Source of the DNA: Saccopteryx bilineata
Lineage: Eukaryota; Chordata; Mammalia; Chiroptera; Emballonuridae
DNA length: 64,000 bases
Reading direction: 5' to 3'
NCBI RefSeq assembly: GCF_036850765.1
Contig: NC_089493.1
Span: forward strand, 220,366,744 to 220,430,743
A program made the position numbers and the translations under genes. Positions 24,564-36,714 of this stretch are shown here, in pieces. The notes under the pieces were generated by a model, which was given only the letters and a program-made list of their open reading frames with translations, was not told the DNA's origin and searched no databases. Within the stretch, counting starts at the first letter, position 1; every line of letters starts with the position of its first letter.

Positions 24564-24575
24564 ATATCAACTTCT

Positions 24576-24949
24576 GCCCTGGCCGGTTGGCTCAGCGGTA
24601 GAGCGTTGGCCTGGCATGCGGGGGACCCAGTTTCGATTCCCGGCCAGGGCACATAGGAGAAGCACCTATTTGCTTCTCCACCCCCGCCTCCTCTTTCCTC
24701 TCTGTCTCTCTCTTCCCCTCCCGCAGCCAAGGCTCCATTGGAGCAAAGATGGCCCGGGCGCTGGGGATGGCTCCTTGGCCTCTGCCCCAGGCACTAGAGT
24801 GGCTCTGGTCGCGGCAGAGCGACGCCCCGAGGAGCAGAGCATTGCCCCCTGGTGGGCGTGCCGGGTGGATCCCGGTCGGGGGCATGCGGGAGTCTGTCTG
24901 ACTGTCTCTCCCCGTTTCCAGCTTCAGAAAAAATACAAAAAATATATAT
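24576..24949 (+). mobile_element. VES-like bat SINE, young full-length copy
   Basis: This is the best-preserved SINE in the window. The head is GCCCTGGCCGGTTGGCTCAG with A box TGGCTCAGCGG and B box GTTTCGATTCC (one mismatch to the consensus). The pyrimidine middle and GC-rich body follow, with the A-tail starting near 24928. The TSD ATATCAACTTCT is perfect (24564-24575 and 24950-24961). High CpG retention in the body suggests a recent insertion. The open frames through it (up to 187 codons, 24616-25179) are by-products of SINE sequence. Confidence 0.95.
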
Positions 24950-24963
24950 ATATCAACTTCTCA

Positions 24964-25322
24964 ATCCTGGCTGGTTTGCTCAGTGGTAGAGTTTCACCTG
25001 GCATATGGACATACCTGGTTGGATTCCTGATCAAGGCACACAGGAGAAGTGACTATCTGCTTCTTAGTCCCTCCCCCTCTCCCTTCTCTCTCTATGTCTC
25101 TCTCTTCTCCTCCCACAGCCATAGCTACAAGTTGGCCCTGGGCATTGAGGATAACTCCATGGCCTCCCTCAGGCACTAAAATAGCTCAGTTGCCAAGCAA
25201 TGAAGTAAGGGCCCCAGATAGGCAGAGCATCACCTGGTAGGGGGCTTGCCCAGTGGATCCAGTCAGGGTACACGTACAAATTTGTCACTCTGCCTTCTTG
25301 CCTCTCACTTAGGAAAAAAAAA
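24964..25322 (+). mobile_element. VES-like bat SINE, older copy, head-to-tail with the previous one
   Basis: It shares the whole architecture of the 24576 copy: head 'CCTGGCTGGTTTGCTCAGTGG', pyrimidine middle, 'GGGCATTGAGGATAACTCCATG' and an A-tail. It has many substitutions and CpG losses. It begins two bases after the TSD of the younger copy, so the younger one landed at its 5' edge. I did not find a convincing TSD of its own. Confidence 0.88.
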
Positions 25323-26401
25323 ATCCACCTCTCTGACTTGGAGCAAATTGAGTTATGAATCAAACCCTCACACTATATAAATGTACAAAAACTTATAAGC
25401 TCCAAGAGTGTTCTTAGATTCACATATGATATCTATTGTGTCCAATACTATAAGAATTTTAAAAGTTACTTTGTAAGATAAAATTACTTATATGCATTTT
25501 TCCTTAAAGTTAAATATATAAAGGCCTTTAGCAGTTGCTTGATGCCCAAGGGAAAAAAGAAATATTAAGTTGACATTAGTAATAAAAACTATTGAAGAAA
25601 AAATATTTTATAGTTATAGTTTGCCTTGCCCATGTATAAGATGATAAAATCTTAATCAAACAATCTTTAATAATATCTTAGTTGAGGAGCAACATACTTT
25701 AATAGTGATTTTTCATAGTAATTGTGTAAAAATTGGATCTCTACAGTCCCTCTTAGCATACTCACCTTCACAAAAACAAGAAAATAAAAATCTCTCTCAC
25801 ACACAGAGAATTCTGTTAAATTAAAATAAAATAAAAAATGTTTTAAAATTACTCATACATAGTTTCAGAGATTCAAGTCATAAGAAATATTTTACGAAAA
25901 TCAAGTCTATATGTGACTTCTCAACCATTGATGGTTCTTTTTGTTGTTGTTGTTGAAGCATTCAACTAATTATTTATTTGGCAACTGCAATGTAACAGGC
26001 ACAATTCTAGACACTAGATATATGGTTTCATATATATGTTTATGGATCCCAGATGATAACACAAATAAAATATCTAATTTAATATTATTCATTTACAAAA
26101 ACAAGCATTTTCTCAGATCTCATGCTTTTTAATATAAATGTCCTTAGTATGGGGCTTCTACTGAATTTAGGACAGATGTAATATCTGATGGCTCCTCATA
26201 TAAAAAGATAATCCTAAGAAAGTATGGGACAGTTGCACTTTTCAGAAAGTCTCTAATATTATTAGCTGGATGGATAAAGAATTCATGTAAAATTTGATTT
26301 GGAAAATCAGTCCCAATACCTTCCATAGCTCCCTCTGACTATAAGAGTCATGCTGCAGAAAAAAGTAACATGAAGGGCACTTCAGTTCAGTTGAGCGAAT
26401 C
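25323..26401. other. Unassigned DNA with weak L2-like fragment
   Basis: No gene is supported. Around 25965-26090 the words TTTGGCAACTGCAATGTAAC, 'AGGCACAATTCTAGACACTAG' and 'GATGATAACACAAATAAAATA' look like an L2 3' end. The rest is AT-rich. Confidence 0.4.
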
Positions 26402-26850
26402 TGTTTTCCCAGTTATATTGAGATATAATTGACATACATCACCATATGAATTTCAGGTGTGACTTACACATACAAAGTTTGACTTACATATATTGTGAAA
26501 TGATTAAAGTAAGTTTAGTTAGTATCTATTATCTCATATAGATACTATAAAAAGAAATTGAAAAAGAAAAAAAGAATTTCGCTTATAAAAGTAATTCTTA
26601 GAACTTACTCTCTTGACAACTTCCATATGTACCATAAAGCAGTGGTAACTACAGTCATCATGTTGTACATTACAGCCCTACTTATTTACCTTATAACTGG
26701 AACTTTGTAGTTTTTGACCATCTATTTCCAATTTTCCCTCCCCTCAAACCACCACCTCTGTTAACTACAAATCTGATCTCTTTTTCTGTTTTTTTATTAT
26801 TAAAAAAAAATTTTTACATTCCACATATAAGTGGTTAAATCTTAATGGTA
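26402..26850 (-). mobile_element. Ancient L1 3' end
   Basis: The sequence 'TATATTGAGATATAATTGACATA' near 26413 is followed by 'GTAACTACAGTCATCATGTTG' and a CT-rich stretch 'CCCTCCCCTCAAACCACCACC'. This is the antisense of an old mammalian L1 3' UTR. It is diverged and its boundaries are approximate. Confidence 0.7.
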
Positions 26851-29800
26851 AGTGAGACAGAATTATTTAGTTTTCCCTTGATATACAAAATGATTATTAA
26901 TCACACACCTTTGCTTGGGATATTATGCTGTGCTATATGAGATAGTTAAGATATATAGATTTTACGTTATAGTATAAGTATTACAAATAAATACTATTTG
27001 GTGAAAATGAACTACCTCAATTTTATGAGTTTTATTCTATATACTTGCAAAATGTTCAAGTATTTTGGTAAATATGAAAAAGTAGAATCTTCTCTGAGAG
27101 AAAAATAAGTCATAATCACAGCTGTGAGATCATCTCCATGAACTAGCCAACCTGATTAACTTTCCTTTCTTTGATACCATCTACCATTATTTAATTTTTG
27201 GTTCTTCTAACCTTTATAAAGATGGTACACCTTATCTAAAATGATTTTTCCTTCATTTTATATTTATGAGAACTCAAAGTTCTGTGTCTACATCCAGTAT
27301 TATTATTATGTGTTCTTCTATTCAAGAGAAAAACATCAACATCAACAAAAAATTGTTTTCAAAAACAGAAACTCATAGAGTAATTGGAACTGGTCAAATG
27401 AAAGGTGAAATACACAGGCTGGCAGTAGTTCTGACAAAGCAAAGGGTAACCTGACAAACTTAAAGAATTTCTTAAATTTACTAATCATTATTTTTTAGAC
27501 CAAGTTTCCACCCACCTACCCCTACCATTGTATCAGGTTGAAGTGTCGAAAAGAAGATAGACCCTGAAGAGCAGTTTAAAGTGCTTTAACTTTTTTAAAT
27601 GTGATACTGTTCTTTTTAAGAGTTCTTTCATATGTGATCAGTCAGAGATACTGACTTTTGTGAGTTAACACAAAAGTGAAATAGCACTTTTAAGTGCAGT
27701 CTCTCTTTGGAGATTTAATGTGCTTTGTAATATTTCTGAGATCAGTCAGGGAGAGATGAGAAAAAAGAAATTTGATTTTGAGTCTGGACCAAAGCTCGGT
27801 GACTTGAGAGGTACCTAAACATAATGAAAAGGAAGAAGTTTCAAAGAGAAAGTTGGCAGCTATGACCAGAATCCACAGGGCTAGCAGGACTGACATCAAC
27901 CAGAGGCAGATTTAGAGGAGTACCCTATGATCTCACTTGATATCATTGACACTTCAAGACCTAGTTTCATTGAGGAACAGTCCAGTAAAAGAACATCTCC
28001 AAAGGACACAGCATGGTTGTGCTACTGAGAAAGACATGAAAATACAGCACCAAGGGCCTAAAGTTATCCTTTTCTCCTCCAAAGATGACATATATCTGGA
28101 GAAAGCAAAAGTCAATATCTGAAACATGCTTTTTTCAAGCTTGACTTGAATGATATAACAATGGCCGTATAATAGCTAGATGCTTACCTTTATGACCTAG
28201 GTTAGGTCTAATGTAAGAACAAGGAATTAGATGATTCCTGGTACTCTTCATTTACCTCCTGCTGAAGAACTTTATACCCTAGTTGTTTTTTTAATTACAG
28301 TAACTGTCAGTCAAATTTGTGTCAAATACTAAAAATCAGTACAGATTGCCTTCATCACTTTGTTGTTTCTAATTTTTTCAAAGGTCTATATATTTCTACC
28401 AACAGTCCTGAAGGTTGAAATTAATGTGCAAGTAGCTATATATGGAGTGTAAATTCTGATTTTGGTATATAAAGAGTATCTAAACAAATAATAACAATAA
28501 TGTTCAGTGAATTAAAGAAATCACACAGCTATTTTAAGTTAGAAAGTGTATGTTGAGAAAAGGGATGGGTGCTTGAGTTTCATAGACCTCCAATTCACTT
28601 ATACAGTAAAAGAAAACAAAAATCTGGATTGAATTATGTTAACTATACATAAAGTTAAAAATTATGAAGCAAATAAATTCATCACAATGATATCAATGCT
28701 AAAATGGCTTATTTTTTCCAATTATGTAGGCTGAATTACAATTGATTTATTGCTGCAGAAAGTTTAAAATTTGCTTATATGAGAATTATGTTCAAAATCA
28801 ATTTTAAAAATTGAGCTATTTCTCAAAAAAAGTTAATGTAAAAATATCACCCTTAATCTAAATGCTTGGAAAATTGAAGGAAAAAGCTAATAATTACCAC
28901 TTCAAATTTGCTTATGCTTAACTTCATCATAAAACACAGAATTCTGAGTTTACTTCTAGAATTATCATTAATCCCATATATCATTTGATATATATCTTCA
29001 GGACATCAAAATATCGAATTAATATGATATAAAGAATTACTTAAATTTAGTGAAAATTATTTTAATTTATTTGTTCATAAAACATTAATGAAAACTTTAT
29101 GATTTAAGAGACTTAGCATTTTTCAAACTTCTTTAACTGGAGCACAAAAAACAAACAAAACCCAGATAACTTCCATACAGTAAAATACTATACATTTACT
29201 ACATATTAGCTAAGGTATCTATTTTGTAGAACCAATTCTAGAGGAATTCCTGAGGAAATCACATATTTTGAGATAACAAAAGTTTGTTCTCTTCAAAGTT
29301 TTAAATAAAATGAGGTGAGGATAAGTGACTCTCCTAGACATCAGCTGAATTTACAAAGTTTTCACTCCTTATTGCCAAAGTTCAAGCAAGATTATCTGAT
29401 TACATTCTAAATACTGGGAAAGAATATCTAATCATGCCAAAAGTATAAGAAATTCATCTATTGGAAAAATTTTATTAGTGTGTAGATTTGATTATTTACA
29501 AATGAATGTTAAATATCAATGATATATTTAGTGAGCTAAAATTATGAAAGTGGTTTTTGTATATATATATTTTGTGTGTGTGTGACAGAGACAGAGACAG
29601 GGACAGTCAGAAAGAAAGGTAAATGAGAAGCATCAAAGTGATCTTTTGTATATTACAAGCAGTTAAATCAAAGTAAGTTTAATCACCTGTCTCAAATCTT
29701 ACTATGTATTTAGGCATTTTTCTTTTTGCTTCAAAAGTAAACAAATATTTTATTCTCACTTGGAATAACAAAACTAAATGTAACCCTTGGCCTTATTTTG

Positions 29801-30019
29801 AAAAGAAAATTGTTCTGCCACACCAAAGAGTCCTGTACACTACAGATTAAAACTCGACAAAGTCATCCACATATACTAACAGATATAAACTAAAAAGAAA
29901 ATAAACCATAAGTGAGAAATCCTTTGACAAACATTGAAAGTGATATATGTCAATATCTTTTCTACATTTATAAGAGCATATTTTCATAAAGGCATCTATT
30001 AATATCTGAATTTTAGTCA
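26851..30019. other. Unassigned AT-rich intergenic DNA
   Basis: No gene is supported. A moderately less AT-rich part at about 27540-28130 holds two short frames of 61-69 codons with no recognisable family. It might be an old LTR or unique sequence, and I cannot tell which. A mixed microsatellite sits at 29561-29601. Confidence 0.4.
29561..29601. repeat. Simple repeat (TA)n/(TG)n/(ACAGAG)n
   Basis: The tract runs TATATATATAT, then TGTGTGTGTGTG, then ACAGAGACAGAGACAGGGACA. It is a compound microsatellite. Confidence 0.85.
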
Positions 30020-30210
30020 AACTATTTCATTCCACAAGTATTTATTCAAAGTCTACTAGAAACCATGTTCTGAGGATAAGTAAATAAAACACATGCAGTT
30101 TTTATTTCCATGGAGTATACAATCTCATGGGAGAAGACAAATTGTTTGATGGTAGAAGCTATATAGGTAAAATGAAGGCAAGGCTCAAACATAAGAAAAG
30201 ACTGGGATAA
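30020..30210 (+). mobile_element. L2 LINE 3' fossil
   Basis: Words in L2 order are seen: CAAGTATTTATTCAAAGTCT, 'GAAACCATGTTCTGAGGATAAG', 'TTCCATGGAGTATACAATCTC' and 'GGGAGAAGACAAATTG'. It is strongly diverged with approximate ends. Confidence 0.6.
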
Positions 30211-32280
30211 AGCCTTATTCACCCATTTATTTTATGATCAAACTGATGTTAATAGCATAATCTTTCTACAGTTGAATTTCTTACTATGACACCTCTCCAG
30301 CTCAATAAATTTCCTTTTGCCTAAAATATAAAGTGGAAGGAAATGACAAGGGAATTTCAGCCAGAAAATCTAATTGATGTTCTGTCAGTTTTATAAGATT
30401 ATAAATGGTCAAAAATATTCTCTATTGACAAAACATTAAAAGTACAATTCAACTAACATGTAGTAGGCAGAATTATTTTAAATGCTTTAATTTATATACA
30501 CACACCTCCTTATTCAAGATTTTCATAGCCATTTTTAAACTTATTATATTAGTAGTAATTTATACTCTACAATGTAGTCAAACAAATTAATATTCTAGCC
30601 CTTGAATTTATTCTATTGCTGTATTGGGGAATGTATCACTATAAGGCAATACAATTACTAGAATGGTAATTATAACTGTCCTTTCTTTAGTTTGGAGATA
30701 TCTAAAAAAATTTTTTTGGGGGGGGAATATATATATATGGCTCTCCTGGCTGTAAAAATGCCTAATCAGGACTTGGGTCTGATTTGTAATCACATAAATA
30801 TTATTAGCTTTACATCATATTTCTATATTTTAAATGATCCATTGTTTCAAATTAAACAAGATTCTCAAAATATTGCCCTCCTTGATTTCACAAAATGGTT
30901 TTTTTTACTAATATAGGGAATATAATAAAAAATTCTGGGAATTTAGTTATTTCAAATTGTTTCTAATATTATCCACCAAAAATAATATACAGCAAATGGC
31001 TATCATCAATTTCTTTTAAATTCATACTCTGTAAGTAGTCTTCATAGTTAAATAAAATGTATGATTTATATGACTTGCGATTATTGTCTTTAAAATACAC
31101 TAATATATCCTCATGAGCTAAAATTAGTAAGCTTCTAACTTCTCATGAAGTTCTTAAAACAATATAGTGAGGGCTACTAGAAAAAGAAACCAAAATAGCA
31201 AGAACAACTTCTCCATAAATAAATATAAAGGCCAGATTTTCCAGATAAATATTTAAGTGAAAACTTGTGTTAAAATCTTTATCTTTTATTGAATAACTGG
31301 ATCATTGAGTTTCATATCCTATAAGATATGGTTGCTATAAAACGTGGTTAAAATTTTAATAATTCTATTTAGCATAGGATTGCATGACACATGGAAAGCA
31401 TTCCATACATACCAACCCATTAATCCTCTTTATAATCTTTCAAATCATTTAAGATACTTTTGAAGAGTTAATTTAGTTCTCAATCTTTATCTCCTTCATA
31501 GGACATTTGAAAAGTTATGGAAACAGCTTAATTTATTATATTTGTTAATCTGTAATATACTTTTTGTGCCATATAGTAAAGAAATAAATATAATTTCTCA
31601 AATGTTAGTTCAAAAAATATGATCTGTTGGCCCAATTTAATTCTAATTTCATTGAAAGCTTTAATAACAGTTTTTATTATGAGAAAACATGTTTATAGTT
31701 ATATTTCAACTGCTCTCCTTCTGTGTTTTTCACTGACCCAGAGAAAAAGAAGGGTTCCCACAACTTTATCTAAAGGAGGATTTGAACCAATGTCATTCAT
31801 CAGAAATGATGCATACCTTTAACATGTTGAATGCAGGAATATCCAAACTATTTATTTTTGTTTTCCAAAAATAGTTATATTAAATAAAACAAGCCATAGA
31901 TTGTGAAAGATTGTGTGTCATTATTCAAAGATATATCAACTACTGCTTGAGTCTAAGACATGAGTAGTCCCCATAATTAGTAAGCAAAATTAAATAATTG
32001 AACTTTGGTTTATGATGGTTTTTTCTCTAAGAAGGAAAACCATGTAATCTCTAAGTCCCAATCAGGTGGGTTTACTTGATTTATTCTTTTTGAGCACTCA
32101 ATTACCTTGTGTTCACTTAACATAAGTACAAATATTCAAGCGTGGATTTTTAAAAAAATTATCTTTCACCAGCTAATCCACATAATAGTTTCTTTTTTCT
32201 TAAAGTTTTCTTTAAATAAAAATGTACTCACTGTTTAACTTTAACATAAATTTAGAACAAGACTAAAAAATATAAAAAGT
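30211..32280. other. Unassigned AT-rich intergenic DNA
   Basis: No gene or identifiable repeat is seen. A short poly-G run and an (AT)n tract occur at about 30718-30738. Confidence 0.4.
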
Positions 32281-32291
32281 GTACCCCAACC

Positions 32292-32587
32292 TGACCAGGC
32301 AGTAGCACAGTGGATAGAGCATCGAACTGTGAGGCAGAGGACCCATATTGGATACCCTAAGGTCCCCAGCTTGAGCGTGGACTCATATGGTTTGAGCAAG
32401 GCTTGAGCCCAAGGTCACTGGCTTGAGCAAGGGGTCACTCGGTCTGCTTTAGTCTCCTAGTCAAAGCATATGTAAGAAAGCAATCAATGAGAAACTAAGG
32501 TGCCACAACAAAGAATTGATGTTTCTCATCTCTCTCCCTTCCTGTCTGTCCCTCTCTCTCTTTCTAACTCTGTTCCAAAAGAAAAAG
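32292..32587 (+). mobile_element. ~300-bp bat SINE (CCTGACCAGGC type)
   Basis: The head CCTGACCAGGCAGTAGCACA is followed by AGTGGATAGAGCATCG (A-box region) and a worn B box near 32350. A distinctive body follows with repeated 'CTTGAGC' words, then 'AGAAAGCAATCAATGAGAAAC' and a pyrimidine tail. The TSD GTGTACCCCAA (32281-32291) matches GTGTCCCCCAA (32588-32598) with one mismatch. Confidence 0.9.
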
Positions 32588-32598
32588 GTGTCCCCCAA

Positions 32599-34364
32599 AT
32601 AAATGAAACATTTGAAAATCAATGTATGAATTACAACATTGTGAAAAGATAAAACTAATTCATACTTGCCTTTAAGGCAAAGATCTATTTTGAATGAGCA
32701 CTGTTTACAAATATGGCAGGTGTTATATCACTACCCATTTTATTTTCAGATTATGTTATATAGTAGATTGTGTCTTGCTAGGTAAGCAAAACTTTAAAGC
32801 ACGTATAACTTAATGATAAACTAAAAAACTATTTCAATTGCTTTTTTATTCATTCATTTATTCATATATTCATCAATTATCTGATATGAATGAATGTATA
32901 CTATAAAATGGATGACAGGGATAACCATTATGGAGATAAAATTTCTGCAATAAAGAAACTCATAGCCTAATTCTATGGAGGTAATGAACAGTTACTATTA
33001 CCTAATTTAAGCCTGAAGGATTTGATAGAGTTCAGACTTTTTTTCATTGAAATTTCAACTAATCTTGGATTCTTTATTAACTCAATAAATTGGCATTGGT
33101 TTTCTCTATCTACTAAATGACACCTTAAAGAAATACTCCAAGTTGATATTTTATCTGCTACTTTTTAAACTTTCTGACTCAAGACTAGTTATGAAAAATG
33201 TTAAGTAGATGACTTATGCTTCATCAGATTCTCTCTAGTTGACTCAACAACTTTTAAGATATTGTTCAATTATTTAGTCTATCCATGACTTTAAGAAAGG
33301 AGAATTAAAATAAACCTGTTGAGGTCTTAAAAAATCAGACACTGAAAAAAATTTTACAATGTGGATGTTCTATAACACCAACATTGGTGGAGTGTTATTG
33401 GTGTTAATTTTGTAAAGAAACTTCAAAGTTTTGGGTACCTCAAGAAATATTTACTCTGTGTAAAGGATTTTTTTCATAATAATTATTTAATTAATTGCAC
33501 TCCACATATATAATATAGCGTTTGACCTGTGGAGGTTTATTTTCTGGAGTCTCATGTGTGTGTTTGTGTGTATGTGTACATGGTATGTGCACCAATGTGC
33601 ATGAGGAACGGAAGCATTAAACTTCTGGAGCCTCTAATTTTTAACATTCCCCATAGTTTTTACTACTGCTTACACTAAAATCCTAGCCATTTCTCTAGGC
33701 ACTATTACCAAGTGTTGGCAGCAATAATAAATACATCTGATAGTATTATAAAGTCATCCCCAGTCAGTCCCAGGAATACCATCTCAGAGAGCAATAGCCT
33801 TGGGCACACTATTCGATTATGATAGATCACGAGATTACCAGGGTAAAAGCGGGACAAGGCAAAAGTTGGTGTTAAATATGATACCATTTCTAAAAATTTT
33901 ATAGCAGTTGTATGTAACAACTATAACATTTTAAAAGTTAGTTTGTTTGTTTTTAAATGTTATTTTAAAAGGATGCATATTTTGTTAAATTCATTTTTCC
34001 TATAACTATCACAAAATATATTATTCTAAAATTATATGTAATATTATTTCCAATATGTTAAGAATGCATTAATACAGTATAGAAAACATCCCTTAGATCT
34101 GCTTTACATCTGCATTACTAAATCATATTTTGAATAGCACTTTAACAATTGTATAAACAAAGGGTAATTTATTAATCTCTACATTTTTTTTCAGGGCTCT
34201 GATCAATGTTTCCACAACTATTTAAATTAATCTTATGTTGATTCATATCCATTTCTCTAAATTGTAATAACTCAGATATTTATTTATTCAGGACATTTAA
34301 GTTTTAAGTAGTTGATGGTAACCATTGTCTATGTCTCTAAGTGGGAACAACAGTAATGCATGCT
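32599..34364. other. Unassigned AT-rich intergenic DNA
   Basis: No gene is supported. A weak L2-like stretch lies near 32850-32995 and a TG-rich patch near 33555-33595. The small inverted repeat at 33373-33406 is discussed under rejected items. Confidence 0.4.
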
Positions 34365-34378
34365 AAAATTGAGAAATA

Positions 34379-35338
34379 GGAGTGACGTCACGGAAATGGC
34401 ACCGTGAGCAGCGCGTCCTACAGATCTCCTCAAAATCTCAACAAATTTATCAACTAGAAACAGAAAAATTTATCCTTGGAGCATTCCGGAGTTCCACACA
34501 CACTGAAAGCGAAAGGACTGTTATCACTTGAATCTGAGAGACGGGTCAGAGCAGACGGTGTGAAGGAAGCTAACTACCACTCCGACGTTTATTCAAGCAG
34601 AGGAGGGAGTACGCCTGTGGTGAGTCAACCCACATGTGCAACTGCCCGCCCACACTCGGGGAGCGGCAGCCTGGGCGCTGGTGGCTGCCAACATGCCCTG
34701 AGAAACTGTGTGCGCACCCCGTGCCACGGTCCGGTCGCAGAGCGAGCTCCCTTGCACCACCAGTGTCCCCAGCGGCCCGCGCACTGCGAGGGAGAGTCCC
34801 CAACCACCGGTGTGCCCTGAGAGATCGCGAGCGCCCCGTGCCGTGGTCTGGGAGGGGCGCTAAGGCTGTCTTCCCTACTGGAGAGATTATCTCCGTGGGG
34901 CAGGGCACCTCACCTAGCCATTCAAGCTAACAATCAAGCGTTGGGGGAGGGGCGCGCAGGCAGCCTGAAATACTTTCTGGAGGACAGCTGCGGATCCAAT
35001 CACTGAAATTAGCTTAACCCACGAAATCTGTGCACTCACGGGGCTCTAATTGATAGGATCTCTCTCAGTTCAGGGATCCCAGACAAGAGGCGTGATATTT
35101 TTCAGTGCCTCTCGCTAAAGGGGTAGGGGCAACTTCTGACTGACAGAGCCTCCATATTCAGGGATATACGCTAACAAGAGGGACTTGGCAGATATTAAGA
35201 TCTATATGGCAAGCAGCGACTAGTGCCTCTTCTTACCAGCCAAAATAGGTTACAAAGTGTGGAAAGCCTGGGTTGAGTGGTCCAACTGAATGCTAGGCAC
35301 TGAACAGTCACCTTGACAACAATTGACTCCCAGCCCCA
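34379..35338 (+). promoter_or_regulatory. Outer 5' UTR of young L1 copy P (promoter type 1)
   Basis: This outer 5' UTR has no visible counterpart in the other young L1; homology starts only at CCTGATTA (35339). The first bases contain a perfect CRE, TGACGTCA (34383-34390), then AAATGGC, a YY1-like word. The G+C-rich part (about 34620-34900) includes two diverged tandem units with a period of about 119 bp, anchored by GCCCTGAGA at 34695 and 34814. L1 5' UTRs hold internal RNA polymerase II promoters. Activity here is inferred, not shown. The ~100-codon open frames inside are by-products. Confidence 0.75.
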
Positions 35339-36714
35339 CCTGATTACGCTGGAGGCTCTGACTGCCAGAGCCTTACCCAGAGCCTTGTGCTGAGTGGGGA
35401 TAGAGTGGGGATTTCCCAGCACTTTGAGCCTCTTACTCCCCAGACAGAAGCAGTGGCAGCCTCATAACTGGATCACCAGGCTGCTAATTCAGGAAGGGGA
35501 GACTAGGAGAGAGACTCCAGGAAAGCAAACTCTCTCATTGTTGGACCCTGGAAATGCCAACAAGCCTTGACTACCAGCGAGACTAAAGCCAATTATATGA
35601 CTTTGCCATAGAATCCCATCAACTGCAAATCCCTACCTAAGCTTGACACAGGGGCAGAGCCTGGGGGACAGAGTCACCGACCAGGAAGAGGGAGAGGAAA
35701 GAAAAAGGAAGAAGTTAACCTCTCAAAATCAAGAAAAATCCACAGACTTTATAACTTGTTCCACTAATTCTTCATTGTTGTTGTTTCTTTCTTCTATCTT
35801 ATTGCCTTTATTACTATTTCTATTTCGTCACTTCAGTCCTTTTATTCTCTGCCCATCTTATGCTTCCCTTTTCTTGAACTACACTACCCATGAGTGTTAC
35901 ATTTTATTTCTTTTCTTCATCCTTACTCTCCTTTAGGGTTACACTCCAAAACCCTTAACTCTCACTCTCTCCCCTTTTGTCTTTTTTTTTCTCTTCCTTG
36001 TTTTCTTCCTTTGTTTCTCTCTTTTTCTTATTTTTTCCTTTCTATTCGTTTCTTCTTTGCTCCTTTTACTTTTCCTCCCATTCAATCCTCAATCACGAAA
36101 AAATTATTGAATTTGGGACTCAAGTTTTTTTTTTTTTGCTTTCGTTTTTGATTTTCCTTTGTTTGTTTGTTTTTGTGGCATTTTGGGTACTTTTTACATT
36201 GCTTTTTAACTCACTAGCATTCCTCCCAACCCAAGGTCTCCATTGTCATTAGTCTCCGCTCCACTTAATACAACAGATTTTTAATTATTATTTTTAATTT
36301 TTTCTTCTTTAATTATTATTATTTTTTCCCTCCTTCTTTCTGTTTTCCTCTCACCCCTCTCATTATATCTCTTAGTCGACCATCACTTACAAGCAAATCA
36401 TTTTATGCTTGTCTAAGAGTTTATCCATTTTTTTTTTTTTTGCATTTAGAAGGTCCCTACTCCCTTTTTTGCCCCTTGAAATCTTCACCCCAAATCAGGC
36501 CCTCCGTTATAGGCAGTTTTTGTTCCATTTAGCATAATATAATTCACAGGTCATCATGATATTTCCCTAAGGAGGGGAGAGGAGGAGAAGAGAAGAAAGA
36601 AAAAAGGGGGAAATAATAAATTATTACTGTTTTTTTTGTGGGGTGTTTTCCTTTTTTTTTTCCCTTTTATTCTTTATTAAATCTCATTAATACTATCAAC
36701 AAGACCACCCTCAG
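35339..36714 (+). promoter_or_regulatory. Inner 5' UTR of young L1 copy P (shared module)
   Basis: This segment aligns by eye with 52719-54017 of the other young L1, read on the minus strand. It contains CAGAGTCACCGACCAGGAAG and then a long pyrimidine-rich stretch (about 35755-36480). The shared start is abrupt, which marks the recombination or acquisition point of the outer 5' UTR. No coding function is supported for the 85-97 codon frames in the CT-rich tract. Confidence 0.75.

Noticed and set aside
24576..24660. tRNA-like sequence with A and B boxes
   Set aside because: It is the head of a SINE with a body, A-tail and TSD. The B box carries a mismatch, and no acceptor stem pairs with a matching 3' end at tRNA length. 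The same applies to the other SINE heads.
24616..25179. 187-codon open reading frame
   Set aside because: It runs through two adjacent SINEs, with the leucine/serine/arginine-rich composition expected of their pyrimidine-rich middle. There is no domain and no start context.
33373..33406. Inverted repeat TAACACCAA...TTGGTGTTA, 9-bp arms and 16-bp loop
   Set aside because: It is short and isolated, with no TSD and no flanking element. It is within chance expectation for 64 kb of AT-rich DNA.
34476..34930. Overlapping 98-114 codon frames on both strands
   Set aside because: They lie in the G+C-rich L1 5' UTR, where stop codons are rare. They overlap one another on both strands and have no known domain.
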